Shown here: piece after piece, positions 1 to 7,413 of the stretch
How the letters are laid out: each line of letters opens with the position of its first letter
Numbering within the stretch: position 1 is the stretch's first letter
Translations under genes and position numbers: made by a program
The notes under the pieces: generated by a model
Database searches by the model: none
Seen by the model: the letters and a program-made list of their open reading frames with translations, nothing else
Told to the model about the DNA's origin: nothing
Source: CAYLLN01 sp033762315
GTDB taxonomy: Bacteria; Planctomycetota; Planctomycetia; Pirellulales; Pirellulaceae
Direction: 5' to 3'
Assembly: GCA_033762315.1 (NCBI GenBank)
Contig: JANRLS010000227.1
Coordinates: 1-19,116, forward strand
Length of the DNA stretch: 19,116 nucleotides

Positions 1-6
1 CCCCTG

Positions 7-31
7 CCCCTCTCCCGCTTGGGGAGAGGGG
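7..31. repeat. Hairpin downstream of the ROK kinase gene
   Basis: A perfect 10-bp inverted repeat (7-16 and 22-31, arms CCCCTCTCCC / GGGAGAGGGG) with a 5-nt loop lies 6 nt past the stop of the ROK gene. It could act as a transcription terminator for the minus-strand genes, but it has no T tract on either side. It may equally be one of the interspersed GC-rich palindromes seen elsewhere in this window. Confidence 0.5.
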
Positions 32-37
32 AGAGAA

Positions 38-1117
38 CTAATCCCCCCGCGCGAGGGCGATGGCGCCGTGGACGACGGCGAGTTCTCCCAGACCGGCGGG
101 AACGAGGCGATAGGAAGTGGCCAGCGGGGGGAAAACGTAGCTGGCGACCTGCGTTCGCAGCGGCGCGAAAAAGAGCGTATCGCCGATCAGCGAGACCCCG
201 CCCCCGACCACCACCACCTCGGGCGCGACGAGCGTAATCACCTGGCCAATCGCCCAGCCGAGCGCCTGGCAGGCATGGTCGAGCACCTCGCGGGCGATCT
301 CGTTGCCGTCGGCGGCGGCTTGGGCGACGTGTTTGGCGGTTAGTCGGTCGGCATCACCGCCGGCGCGCTGCAGCAAGTCGGCGATGTATTCTTCCTCCGT
401 CTCCTTGACGTCGTGCAGGCGCTGACGGACTTGGGCCCGCAAGAGGTGAATCTCAGAACCCTCGCTTGCGCTGCGGGCTGGTGTGTTTTCGCCCTTGCTT
501 ACGCGGCGGGTCAATGGGCGAAGCGTGTCGAGCGGGCGACTTACGTTTGTCATGCGGGCGACAGCAGCGGCGGCGATGCCGGGACCGGCGGCGAGCGACT
601 CGACGGTCATTTCGGGCTGGTCGGCAGGCAGGCCGGGGCGCAGGTGGCCAATTTCGGCGATGGCGGGCCGTCCCGCGCCAAACAGCTTGCCCCCGACCAC
701 CAGCCCGCCGCCGATGCCGGTGCCGACGGTGACGTAGAAGACGCTGCCCGCGCCGCGACCGGCGCCGATTGTCGCTTCGGCCAAGGCGGCTGCGTCGCAG
801 TCGTTGCCGATGACGGCGGGTTTGCCCAGCGTTTCGCCGCACCAGGCGACCAGGGGAAATTGGTCCCAGCCGGCGACCTGGTGGCTCTTGGTGGCGATTC
901 CCGCCGCGCTATCGACCGGCCCGCCAAAGCCAAATCCGACGCGGGTGATGTCGTGCTTTTGGAGCAGGGGAGTGGCGGAGCGCTCGATTTCGTCGAGAAT
1001 CGCGCCAGCACCGTGGCGGGAGTCGATGTCGCGGCGCACGAAGGCCGCGAATTCACCGTGTCCCGACCCGACCCCAAATTGCAGCTTGGTGCCGCCGATT
1101 TCGATGCCCAAATACAT
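38..1117 (-). CDS. ROK-family sugar kinase (glucokinase-like)
   Basis: A cytoplasmic ATP-dependent kinase of the ROK family, most likely phosphorylating glucose or a related hexose at the start of glycolysis; the exact sugar cannot be told. Of its 359 residues, the N-terminal phosphate loop IEIGGTK is at 5-11, the GND box with the catalytic Asp is at 104-106, and GTGIGGG is at 132-138. A conserved EIGH follows at 155-158. The usual ROK zinc site, a Cys-rich CxCGxxGC-type motif after that His, is missing. An Arg/Ser-rich stretch at about 203-220 (RRVSKGENTPARSASEG) interrupts the fold and is encoded by two copies of a DNA repeat (459-512). The protein is somewhat longer than the common 300-320 residues, partly for this reason. 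The gene starts 9 nt after the stop of the upstream membrane protein, so the two are probably co-transcribed. No clear Shine-Dalgarno site is seen. Family is secure; substrate is inferred. Confidence 0.88.
   Translation of the reverse strand: MYLGIEIGGTKLQFGVGSGHGEFAAFVRRDIDSRHGAGAILDEIERSATPLLQKHDITRVGFGFGGPVDSAAGIATKSHQVAGWDQFPLVAWCGETLGKPAVIGNDCDAAALAEATIGAGRGAGSVFYVTVGTGIGGGLVVGGKLFGAGRPAIAEIGHLRPGLPADQPEMTVESLAAGPGIAAAAVARMTNVSRPLDTLRPLTRRVSKGENTPARSASEGSEIHLLRAQVRQRLHDVKETEEEYIADLLQRAGGDADRLTAKHVAQAAADGNEIAREVLDHACQALGWAIGQVITLVAPEVVVVGGGVSLIGDTLFFAPLRTQVASYVFPPLATSYRLVPAGLGELAVVHGAIALARGD
459..512. repeat. Two-copy 21-bp repeat inside the ROK gene
   Basis: Two imperfect copies of a 21-bp unit (459-479 and 492-512, 16 of 21 identical, 33-bp period) both begin CCCT and contain GCTT and CGGG. 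On the minus strand they encode RSASEG and RRVSKG in frame. From memory this resembles a dispersed repeat common in planctomycete genomes, giving peptide text such as LTRRVSEG. Here it sits inside a kinase gene without breaking the frame. Confidence 0.6.
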
Positions 1118-1126
1118 GGGCGTAGT

Positions 1127-1870
1127 TTAGCGGACTTCGTCCACTTGCAGGTGATACCAGACCCCCGACAGTCCCATCGACTGCCCCGGCGTGCGGCTGA
1201 CGGCGAACGTGCCGGCGAGCTTGAGCGTCGATTGCGAATAGGCGACGCGCCGTTTCCCTTCGGGAATGTGGACCTCGATCATGTGGGTCGGCTTGGGCTG
1301 GCCGCCGAAGCAACAGGTTCCCAGGTCGTTGACCAAGATGAAGTGGTTGACTTCGCCGCTGGTGGCGACCGCCGGGTGCATGTAACCCTTGATGAAGACT
1401 TTTTGTCCTGATTTTTCAATCGACAAAGGAGAGACGGGAAGCTCCGGCACATCGGGGTCCGGCTGCAGGTCGTAGAAGCTGATCCGTTCGTACCCTTCGG
1501 GAACTTCGGTGGCGTAGGTATAGATCGCGGCAAAGAGGCCCAGCCCCACCTGCGCGAGGCACGCCGCCACCGCGAATTTAGCGAGCGGAGCCCCGGTGAA
1601 CTCCAGCGGATAGCGGCGAATCGAAACCCACGCCGCGATGCCCAGCGGCAGTCCCATCAGGCCGAGGATGGCGGTCCAGATGCCGACCGGACCGGCATCG
1701 CCTTGACGTGTGGTGAACGAAACGAGCGTCAGCCCCAAGAGGACGAGTCCCAGAAGGGACAACACGAACGCGATGACCGCCGACCGGCTGATGGCGCGAT
1801 ACGGATGCAGTTCGCCATCCGAAGTGGGGCTGGCGGCGGCAGCGGTGGGGGAGATTTCGGCGGCGGACAT
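1127..1870 (-). CDS. Three-helix membrane protein with DUF3299-like C-terminal domain
   Basis: A 247-residue protein starting at ATG 1870 (MSAAEISPTA). The open frame runs further upstream, but that part is Arg/Pro-rich, crosses an intergenic palindrome and does not look coding. Three hydrophobic segments are visible at about 30-51, 62-83 and 98-119. The soluble C-terminal half (about 140-247) contains VFIKGYMHPAV, a region ending HFILVNDLGTCCFGG, then QPKPTHMIEV, and a last strand GVWYHLQVDEV. This layout resembles DUF3299-type domains, which are beta-rich, probably outside the membrane and of unknown role; the CC pair at 186-187 could bind metal or heme or form a disulfide. It lies upstream of the ROK kinase, 9 nt apart, and downstream of the secreted repeat protein. 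No enzymatic function can be assigned. Confidence 0.75.
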   Translation of the reverse strand: MSAAEISPTAAAASPTSDGELHPYRAISRSAVIAFVLSLLGLVLLGLTLVSFTTRQGDAGPVGIWTAILGLMGLPLGIAAWVSIRRYPLEFTGAPLAKFAVAACLAQVGLGLFAAIYTYATEVPEGYERISFYDLQPDPDVPELPVSPLSIEKSGQKVFIKGYMHPAVATSGEVNHFILVNDLGTCCFGGQPKPTHMIEVHIPEGKRRVAYSQSTLKLAGTFAVSRTPGQSMGLSGVWYHLQVDEVR

Positions 1871-1990
1871 GGCTGGGTGTGCGGCTGGCGTAACGAATTT
1901 GCAGGCGTCGATTGGGGGGAGAGGGAGCCTCGTGCCAGAAGGTCTGTTGGAATGGGAGTTAGAGGGGGCAACCCGTAGTCGCTCCGGCGG

Positions 1991-2009
1991 CACTGGCAAG
2001 ATGCCAGTG
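1991..2009. repeat. REP-like palindrome (ACTGGC-AAGAT-GCCAGT type)
   Basis: A perfect 7-bp inverted repeat (CACTGGC at 1991-1997, GCCAGTG at 2003-2009, loop AAGAT) lies in the 155-bp gap between the secreted repeat protein and the three-helix membrane protein. Translated, the region gives ATGILPV/GKMPVA-type peptides, which I recall as a common signature of dispersed planctomycete repeats. It resembles the palindromes at 8772-8790 and 10746-10764 in size and position. It could attenuate transcription, but has no T tract. Confidence 0.5.
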
Positions 2010-2025
2010 GCACACCGCGTACCGC

Positions 2026-3495
2026 CTACCGATTGCCGCGGAGGACCGACCACTGCACAAAGGCGAGGACCAATCCCACGGCCCAAGGTACGCCGAGCAC
2101 GGCCCAAAGGTTCGCGGCGGGCGGCCCCGATTTTTTCAGAGCGGCAGCCGGGGAAGCACCTTTATTCACGAGGGCCAGCTCGGTGTCGTCCGGCGGAGGA
2201 ACCGGGGGGCCAATCGACTCGACCCGCCCCGCGGCGGCCACCGGTCCCTTCACGGGAGCTTCATACGCGGCCACTTGCGTTTGGCCATCGGCTGTCGGGT
2301 TGGCACTCGTGGGGGGAATTGCGTGAGACGCCTTGTCGGGGGTCGGCGCGGGGGTCGTCGGCGTGATGGGAAAGAAATTGTTGGCCCGTTTGACGGCTGC
2401 GGGGTCGATCTTCTCGCACTCGACGAGCAGTTCCTTGGCGTGCGGCAGCGGGCAGGCGCGCAGATAGTTGATCACCGGCACGCGAACCCAGCTCGATTTT
2501 TCGTCGGCATTTTTGAAGAGGTCGAACAGCTTGTCCATCGCTCCCCAATCTTCCCAGCGGGCGAGATCGGGAATGACAAGGTCTGCCAGTTCCGGCCGCT
2601 CCAGCATGTGGTGCAGCGATTTCACCAGCTCCTTCTTGTCGATCACGCCCCCTTCGCTGCCATGAAACCGCAGGGCCATGATGGCGGCGTAGGTGTCGGC
2701 ATAGTCGGCCTTTTTATTGGCCAGAAAGAGCTCGTCGATCAGCGGCAGGCCTTTGGCCCCTTGCAGCGTGAGATGGCAGGCGATGAGAGCATCGAGGCCG
2801 GACTTGGCCTTTCGGTCGGTCGAACGCATCGCCTCTTCGAGCAGCGGCAAGTCTTTTTCGCTGCCGCAGACGCCGAGCATCACCAGATACAAGCGGCGGC
2901 GACTGGCGGGGATATCGGTGTTCTTGATCCAGGCCACGAGCTGCTCGTGGTTCATTTTATCCTTGATTTCCTTCACCTGGGCATACGGCGCGCGGGCGAA
3001 CTCGTCGTAGGCATCGCGAGCTAAAATCTCGTCGTCGTCTTCCAGATACTTTTGGAAAAACACCAGCCGCTCGGCCCCTTCCTTGGGCAGTTTGAGCACC
3101 TGATCAAGATACCCTTTGGCCCGCTCCGACAGCGGCAGCGGCGTGGACCACATGATTTTCGGCGGCTCGATCCCCATTACCAGAAAGGTTTTGCCAGGCG
3201 AGCCATCGCCAAAATAAAGGGTTTCGATCTTGTCCCCCGGCTTGGCGTGGCTCTCTCCCTTGATGACCTCGCTGACCTCGAAGGTCGCCTTCGGAATCTC
3301 GTCCCCCGACTTGCTCGACGGCGGTGGCAACTTCACCAGCTTGGCGATCACCGCCACGCTCATCGTGGCGATTTCCTCGCTGAAGGTCTGCGATTGCGAG
3401 GTGCAGAAGGGGCAGCAGCGGCCGATTGCACTGAGGCCGCTGGCGGTCAGTATCGCCGCGACCCCCACCACAAGCGCGCGAAAGCTACGAAGCAT
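2026..3495 (-). CDS. Secreted helical-repeat protein with C-terminal membrane anchor, unknown function
   Basis: A 489-residue protein starting at ATG 3495, preceded by a GGAAGAGG Shine-Dalgarno-like site. Residues 1-25 form a signal peptide, followed at once by a CCPFC motif (27-31) that could bind metal, form a disulfide or anchor a cofactor. Residues 45-130 look like a beta-rich domain (FEVSEVIKGE, DKIETLYFGD). Residues 140-370 are alpha-helical and HEAT-like, with repeated pairs such as SEKDLPLLEEAMRS and KGLPLIDELFLA. A Pro/Thr-rich linker (about 375-455) leads to one transmembrane segment (463-485) and a short basic tail. The protein is probably anchored in the cytoplasmic membrane and faces the periplasm. 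I recognise no named family. It may head the minus-strand group with the next two genes. A TAGAAT -10-like box at 3544-3549 (minus strand) lies about 50 nt upstream without a clear -35. Confidence 0.8.
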   Translation of the reverse strand: MLRSFRALVVGVAAILTASGLSAIGRCCPFCTSQSQTFSEEIATMSVAVIAKLVKLPPPSSKSGDEIPKATFEVSEVIKGESHAKPGDKIETLYFGDGSPGKTFLVMGIEPPKIMWSTPLPLSERAKGYLDQVLKLPKEGAERLVFFQKYLEDDDEILARDAYDEFARAPYAQVKEIKDKMNHEQLVAWIKNTDIPASRRRLYLVMLGVCGSEKDLPLLEEAMRSTDRKAKSGLDALIACHLTLQGAKGLPLIDELFLANKKADYADTYAAIMALRFHGSEGGVIDKKELVKSLHHMLERPELADLVIPDLARWEDWGAMDKLFDLFKNADEKSSWVRVPVINYLRACPLPHAKELLVECEKIDPAAVKRANNFFPITPTTPAPTPDKASHAIPPTSANPTADGQTQVAAYEAPVKGPVAAAGRVESIGPPVPPPDDTELALVNKGASPAAALKKSGPPAANLWAVLGVPWAVGLVLAFVQWSVLRGNR

Positions 3496-3791
3496 GTTGT
3501 GCCTCTTCCAGCGAGGGGGAACCGAAAACGGCCGAGTCCTTTGATTCTACCGGGGCACCGCCAGCGATGCTACTCTCATCGACCAGGGAGACCGCTGCCG
3601 CTCAGGTTTGCCATACTGGCCGGTGCATGGCGTCCTGAGCACCCAGGCAACTCGCCGAGAAGCCATCAAAAACCACCCAAAGGAAGTATTTTCAGATACC
3701 CGCAAGGGCTTTGAAAGTTGACCCCCTATTACGCTTACCCCTAGAATCCCTTACAGCCTCTGCTGCGGCCCGTCCCACCTTGAGAATTGCC
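3496..3791. other. Divergent intergenic region
   Basis: 296 bp between two divergent genes. It holds the good plus-strand promoter at 3718-3747 and a weak minus-strand TAGAAT at 3544-3549. Otherwise no gene, tRNA or strong hairpin was seen here. Confidence 0.6.
3718..3747 (+). promoter_or_regulatory. Sigma70-like promoter of the dsbD-type gene
   Basis: TTGACC (3718-3723) and TAGAAT (3742-3747) are separated by 18 bp; each box matches the consensus at 5 of 6 positions. The transcript would begin near 3754. This rules out the TTG at 3711 as start codon and supports ATG 3792. Confidence 0.6.
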
Positions 3792-6272
3792 ATGATTTGG
3801 ATGCCATTTCGCGTCCTGGTGCTGCTTACTTCGCTGCTTTGGCTAGCCCCAGCCCTGCGGGCCGTGGACGCTCCTCCCGCCGCCAACGAGCAGGCGGCGA
3901 GCGAACCGGCCGGGCCTTCGTCGCCGCTCGTGCTGCCGGGCCTCGGAATCAAGGGATTTGGAAGCGGGCCGTCGGACCCGGCAGTCTTTTCGGCCCGGTT
4001 CGACGTGCAAGAGGGTTCGCGCCGGGGAACCCTGAGCGTCTCGGCGATTATCGAAGAGGGGTGGCACATCTATGCCATCAGCCAGCCCCTGGCGGTTCCC
4101 GGCCCGATGCCTGCGAAGATCAAGGTGACGGAGACCGAGCAGTTCAAGGTGCTCGGCCCCTTTCAGCCCGACCGCCCGCCGCACCACAAACCGCCAGACC
4201 CCAATTCGTTCAATATCGACACGGAGGAGCACGAGGGGGATGTCACTTGGACCGCCCCGATCGAGCTGGCTCCCGGGGTCGATGCGGCCTCGCTCGAAAT
4301 CGCCGTGGCCTTCAGTGGGCAAGTCTGTGCCGAGGCATGCATCCCGCTCAACGAGAAGCTGAAGGCCAAGTTCGCGGGTTATACCGCCGCGCCGGAGACG
4401 CCGGGGGAATATCGGGCCAATCCGCGCGATGCCGAGTTGACGTTGCTCGGTCGGATCGAACCGGCGGCAATTGCTCCCGGTGGCAAGGCCAAGCTGATTT
4501 TGACCGCCCAGCCGAATCCGGGCTGGCACATTTATGCCTACGACCTGAAAGACTCCGGCAAGGGAGCCGCCAAGCCGACGCTGATCGTCCTCAACCTGCC
4601 GGCGGGCTGGAAACAATCGGCCGTGGTTGCCTCGGCCGAGCCAAAAATCGACGCCATGAGTTTGCGGGTCCATGAAGAGCCGGTCACCTGGTCGGTCGAG
4701 CTCACCGCCCCCGCCGATTCGCCCCAGGGGGAAATCATCCTCAGCGGCTACGTCGGTGTCCAAACCTGCAAGAATGCCGGGGGCTGCCTCTTTCCCCATG
4801 CGGTTCAGTTCCGGGCTTCCGTTCCCGTCGCCGCGAAAGCAGAGGCCGGCCAGATTCCGCTCGCGTTCACCGCGCTCAAGCGCCCACCAGCTTCCCCCGA
4901 AGGCCCCACGGCCCGCGACATTGTCATCGGCCCCACTGGCTATGCGGATGTCGCCAAGCTGGCCGCCGCCGCACCGTTGCCGACGGGGGATGTGAATGTC
5001 GCCACACTGGTAAAGTTCATCGGTTTTGGCCTGTTGGGGGGGCTGATTCTGAACCTGATGCCGTGCGTTCTGCCCGTAATCGGCCTCAAGGTGCTGTCGT
5101 TTGCGCAGCAAGGTGGAGAAAGCCGAGGGAAGATTTTCGCCCTTAATCTGTGGTTCGCGCTGGGGCTGCTCTTCGTATTTTTCCTGCTCGCCTCGGCAGC
5201 CGCCTTTGGCTCGCTGGTGTTCGGCGAGAATCTGGCGTGGGGGCAGCAATTCACCTACACCTGGTTCAAGGTGGCGATGATCGTGATTGTGTTTTCCTTT
5301 GCCCTCAGCTTTTTGGGGGTGTGGGAGGTGCCGATACCGGGCTTCGCCCAGTCGGGGGCGTCGAGCAGCCTGCAACAAAAGGAAGGCATTGGCGGAGCCT
5401 TTTTCAAGGGAGTATTCACCACGCTCCTGGCGACCCCGTGCAGCGGGCCGTTTCTCGGACCGGTTTTTGCCTTTACGCTCGCCCAGCCACCGCTGGTGAC
5501 GTATCTGATTTTTCTCAGCGTGGGCGTGGGGATGGCTTCTCCGTACCTGGTGATTGGGGCGTTTCCGGCACTCGTCCGCTGGCTCCCCAAGCCGGGCGAA
5601 TGGATGGAAACGGTCAAGCAGCTGATGGGGTTTGTGCTCTTGGGAACGACGGTGTATCTGTTCGCGACGCTCAATCACGCCTGGTTCATTCCGACACTCG
5701 CTCTGGTCATCGGGGTGTGGTTTGCGTGCTGGTGGATTGGCAAGGTTCCGGTGTATGAGCCCGCCGGCAAGCAGATTTGGGCTTGGATTGGGGGGTGCGC
5801 GGCCGCGGCAATGGTCGGCTATGCGTCGTTCACGTTTCTCGCTCCGGTTCAGCATCTCTATGAATGGAAACCCTATTCCCCCGAAACGATCGCCAAGCTG
5901 CAGGCCGAGGGAAAGACGGTGATGATCGATTTCACCGCCGATTGGTGCCTGACTTGCCAATACAACTTCCGCACGGCAATCAACACCCGTCGCGTGAAGG
6001 AGGTGGTCGAAAAGAATGCCGTCGCGCCGGTCATTGCCGACTGGACCGACCGGAACGAGCAGATCGCCAGCAAACTGGCCGAGCTCAAAAGCCGGTCAAT
6101 TCCGCTCCTGGTCATTTATCCGGCGAATCGGCCGGGGGACGTGCTGGTGCTGCCTGATACGATCACCGAAGCGCAGCTCATCCAGGCCCTGGAAAAAGCC
6201 GGCCCCTCGCAGCCGACGACACCGGTCAGCGCGACCGCCGAGACTGGACAACCGGGCCAGCCGTCGGGTTAG
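3792..6272 (+). CDS. dsbD: DsbD-type thiol:disulfide interchange protein
   Basis: A membrane transporter that carries reducing power from cytoplasmic thioredoxin to proteins outside the membrane. The product has 826 residues from ATG 3792, chosen because a promoter lies just upstream and a signal peptide (MIWMPFRVLVLLTSLLWLAP) starts there. Two DsbD alpha-like domains follow, at about 65-200 and 215-355; each has a GWHIYA motif and a cysteine pair (C179/C183 and C326/C332). The eight-helix core (about 405-680) carries the paired cysteines in NLMPCVLPV (C425) and ATPCSGPFL (C550). A C-terminal thioredoxin domain has the active site WCLTC (C719, C722). All redox cysteines of the relay are present. 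The doubled N-terminal domain is more than the single one of E. coli DsbD. The next gene, a secreted FMN-binding protein, follows after 54 bp and may share the transcript. Role in cytochrome c or sulfur metabolism cannot be told. Confidence 0.93.
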   Translation: MIWMPFRVLVLLTSLLWLAPALRAVDAPPAANEQAASEPAGPSSPLVLPGLGIKGFGSGPSDPAVFSARFDVQEGSRRGTLSVSAIIEEGWHIYAISQPLAVPGPMPAKIKVTETEQFKVLGPFQPDRPPHHKPPDPNSFNIDTEEHEGDVTWTAPIELAPGVDAASLEIAVAFSGQVCAEACIPLNEKLKAKFAGYTAAPETPGEYRANPRDAELTLLGRIEPAAIAPGGKAKLILTAQPNPGWHIYAYDLKDSGKGAAKPTLIVLNLPAGWKQSAVVASAEPKIDAMSLRVHEEPVTWSVELTAPADSPQGEIILSGYVGVQTCKNAGGCLFPHAVQFRASVPVAAKAEAGQIPLAFTALKRPPASPEGPTARDIVIGPTGYADVAKLAAAAPLPTGDVNVATLVKFIGFGLLGGLILNLMPCVLPVIGLKVLSFAQQGGESRGKIFALNLWFALGLLFVFFLLASAAAFGSLVFGENLAWGQQFTYTWFKVAMIVIVFSFALSFLGVWEVPIPGFAQSGASSSLQQKEGIGGAFFKGVFTTLLATPCSGPFLGPVFAFTLAQPPLVTYLIFLSVGVGMASPYLVIGAFPALVRWLPKPGEWMETVKQLMGFVLLGTTVYLFATLNHAWFIPTLALVIGVWFACWWIGKVPVYEPAGKQIWAWIGGCAAAAMVGYASFTFLAPVQHLYEWKPYSPETIAKLQAEGKTVMIDFTADWCLTCQYNFRTAINTRRVKEVVEKNAVAPVIADWTDRNEQIASKLAELKSRSIPLLVIYPANRPGDVLVLPDTITEAQLIQALEKAGPSQPTTPVSATAETGQPGQPSG

Positions 6273-6326
6273 AATGCGTCGGCGTCGCGGAAGTGCCCAC
6301 CTCAACTTCACCGCTCTGCCCTCGCC

Positions 6327-7391
6327 ATGCGTGCCGCACTCTGTTCGCTCGGTTTGTTGCTAATCCTGGTTGCCGCGGCGCCGGCTCAGAATGTGTCGGC
6401 GAAGCCCGAATCGCTCGATGGCCTGATCAATCGCCTGGGCCGCACTCCTCCCGATTGGTACAAGGACACCGCGCTCAACTATCCGGCCACGCTCGATTTG
6501 CAGTGGCCCCATCCCGCGCCGCAGGGTTGGAACAACCAAAAGAACGTCGGCCAGTTCATTTGGGACGTCATCAATCCGAACCCGAATCGGTGGCGCGAGG
6601 GGGTGAAGCTGATGCACCATTTGCTGACGGTGCATGCCCAGAATCCGGAAACGCGCGAGCGGGTGATGCTGGAACTGGCCCGCATGTATCACAACCTGCT
6701 GGAGGATTATGCCCGTGCCGCGTTCTGGTTGCGGGCGGTCGGCGTCGAAAAGGATCCTGCCGAGTATTCACGCTCCGCCGTCGTTCTGGCCGAGTGTTAT
6801 TGGCGGCTGGGTTTCGACACGGAGGCCAAGGCGCTGCTCGCGAAAACCCCTGGCGGCCTCGCCCACGCCAAGCTGCTGGCCGACATGGGGCAGCACGACC
6901 GGGCGATCAGAATGGCTCTGAGCGGCGGCCCGGACGACGCCGGCTATGCCTATTTGACCGCTGGCGACGCCTGCCGGCAGGCGGGGCGCTTTGCCGAGGC
7001 CTTGGGCTACTACCAAAAGCTGCTGGCGCTGCCGGTCCCCAATCCGCCGGGGCGGCTGCAACGCAACCGGACGCGGGCGCAGGAGAACGTGGCGGCGATT
7101 CAGTCGTTTGAACTATTCGATTTGGGCCGCGTCGCCGACGGCACCTACAGCGCCGCAAGCCAAGGGTACGAAGGGCCGGTCGAAGTCGCGGTGCAAGTCC
7201 GCGGCAACAAGATCGAAGCGGTTCGTGTCACCAAGCACCGCGAAAAGCAGTTCTATTCGGCGATCAGCGACACCCCGAAGAAAATCATCGCCAAGCAAAG
7301 CGTGAAAGGGGTCGATGCGACGACGAGCGCCACGATCACCTCCGAGGCGATCATCAACGCCACGGCCAAGGCACTGGCGGGAAAGAATTGA
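6327..7391 (+). CDS. Secreted helical-repeat protein with C-terminal FMN-binding domain
   Basis: A 354-residue protein with a signal peptide (1-20). Residues about 85-260 are alpha-helical and TPR-like, with pairs such as AKLLADMGQHDRAIRMAL and ACRQAGRFAEALGYYQKLL. Residues 269-350 form an FMN_bind-type domain: DGTYSAASQGYEG, then VEVAVQVRGNKIEAVRV, then VKGVDATTSATITSEAI. The stretch TSATITS (333-339) fits the SGATxTS site where FlaT/ApbE-type enzymes attach FMN covalently to a Thr, here T336, but the Gly is replaced by Ser. Such domains serve as extracytoplasmic flavin carriers in Nqr/Rnf complexes and in stand-alone reductases. With the DsbD-type gene just upstream, an extracytoplasmic electron-transfer role is likely but inferred. 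The substrate or partner of the TPR-like half is unknown. It converges on the DUF1501 gene, 22 nt apart. Confidence 0.82.
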   Translation: MRAALCSLGLLLILVAAAPAQNVSAKPESLDGLINRLGRTPPDWYKDTALNYPATLDLQWPHPAPQGWNNQKNVGQFIWDVINPNPNRWREGVKLMHHLLTVHAQNPETRERVMLELARMYHNLLEDYARAAFWLRAVGVEKDPAEYSRSAVVLAECYWRLGFDTEAKALLAKTPGGLAHAKLLADMGQHDRAIRMALSGGPDDAGYAYLTAGDACRQAGRFAEALGYYQKLLALPVPNPPGRLQRNRTRAQENVAAIQSFELFDLGRVADGTYSAASQGYEGPVEVAVQVRGNKIEAVRVTKHREKQFYSAISDTPKKIIAKQSVKGVDATTSATITSEAIINATAKALAGKN

Positions 7392-7413
7392 CCATCGCTC
7401 GCCCGCCCGGATT

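Noticed and set aside
1..37. Rho-independent terminator
   Set aside because: The hairpin is strong but has no T tract on either strand, so it is listed only as a hairpin.
459..512. CRISPR array
   Set aside because: Only two imperfect 21-bp copies with a 12-bp gap, inside a coding frame; no spacers or cas genes.
1871..2107. N-terminal extension of the three-helix membrane protein to 326 residues
   Set aside because: The extra residues are Arg/Pro-rich and cover an intergenic palindrome and the end of the neighbouring gene; ATG 1870 gives a sensible protein.
3711..3791. TTG 3711 as start of the dsbD-type gene
   Set aside because: It lies upstream of the promoter boxes at 3718-3747, and the signal peptide starts at ATG 3792.
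3843..5960. A 705-residue open frame on the minus strand opposite dsbD
   Set aside because: It is Arg/Gly/Glu-rich with no domain, a typical shadow of a GC-rich gene; the plus-strand frame has full DsbD motifs.
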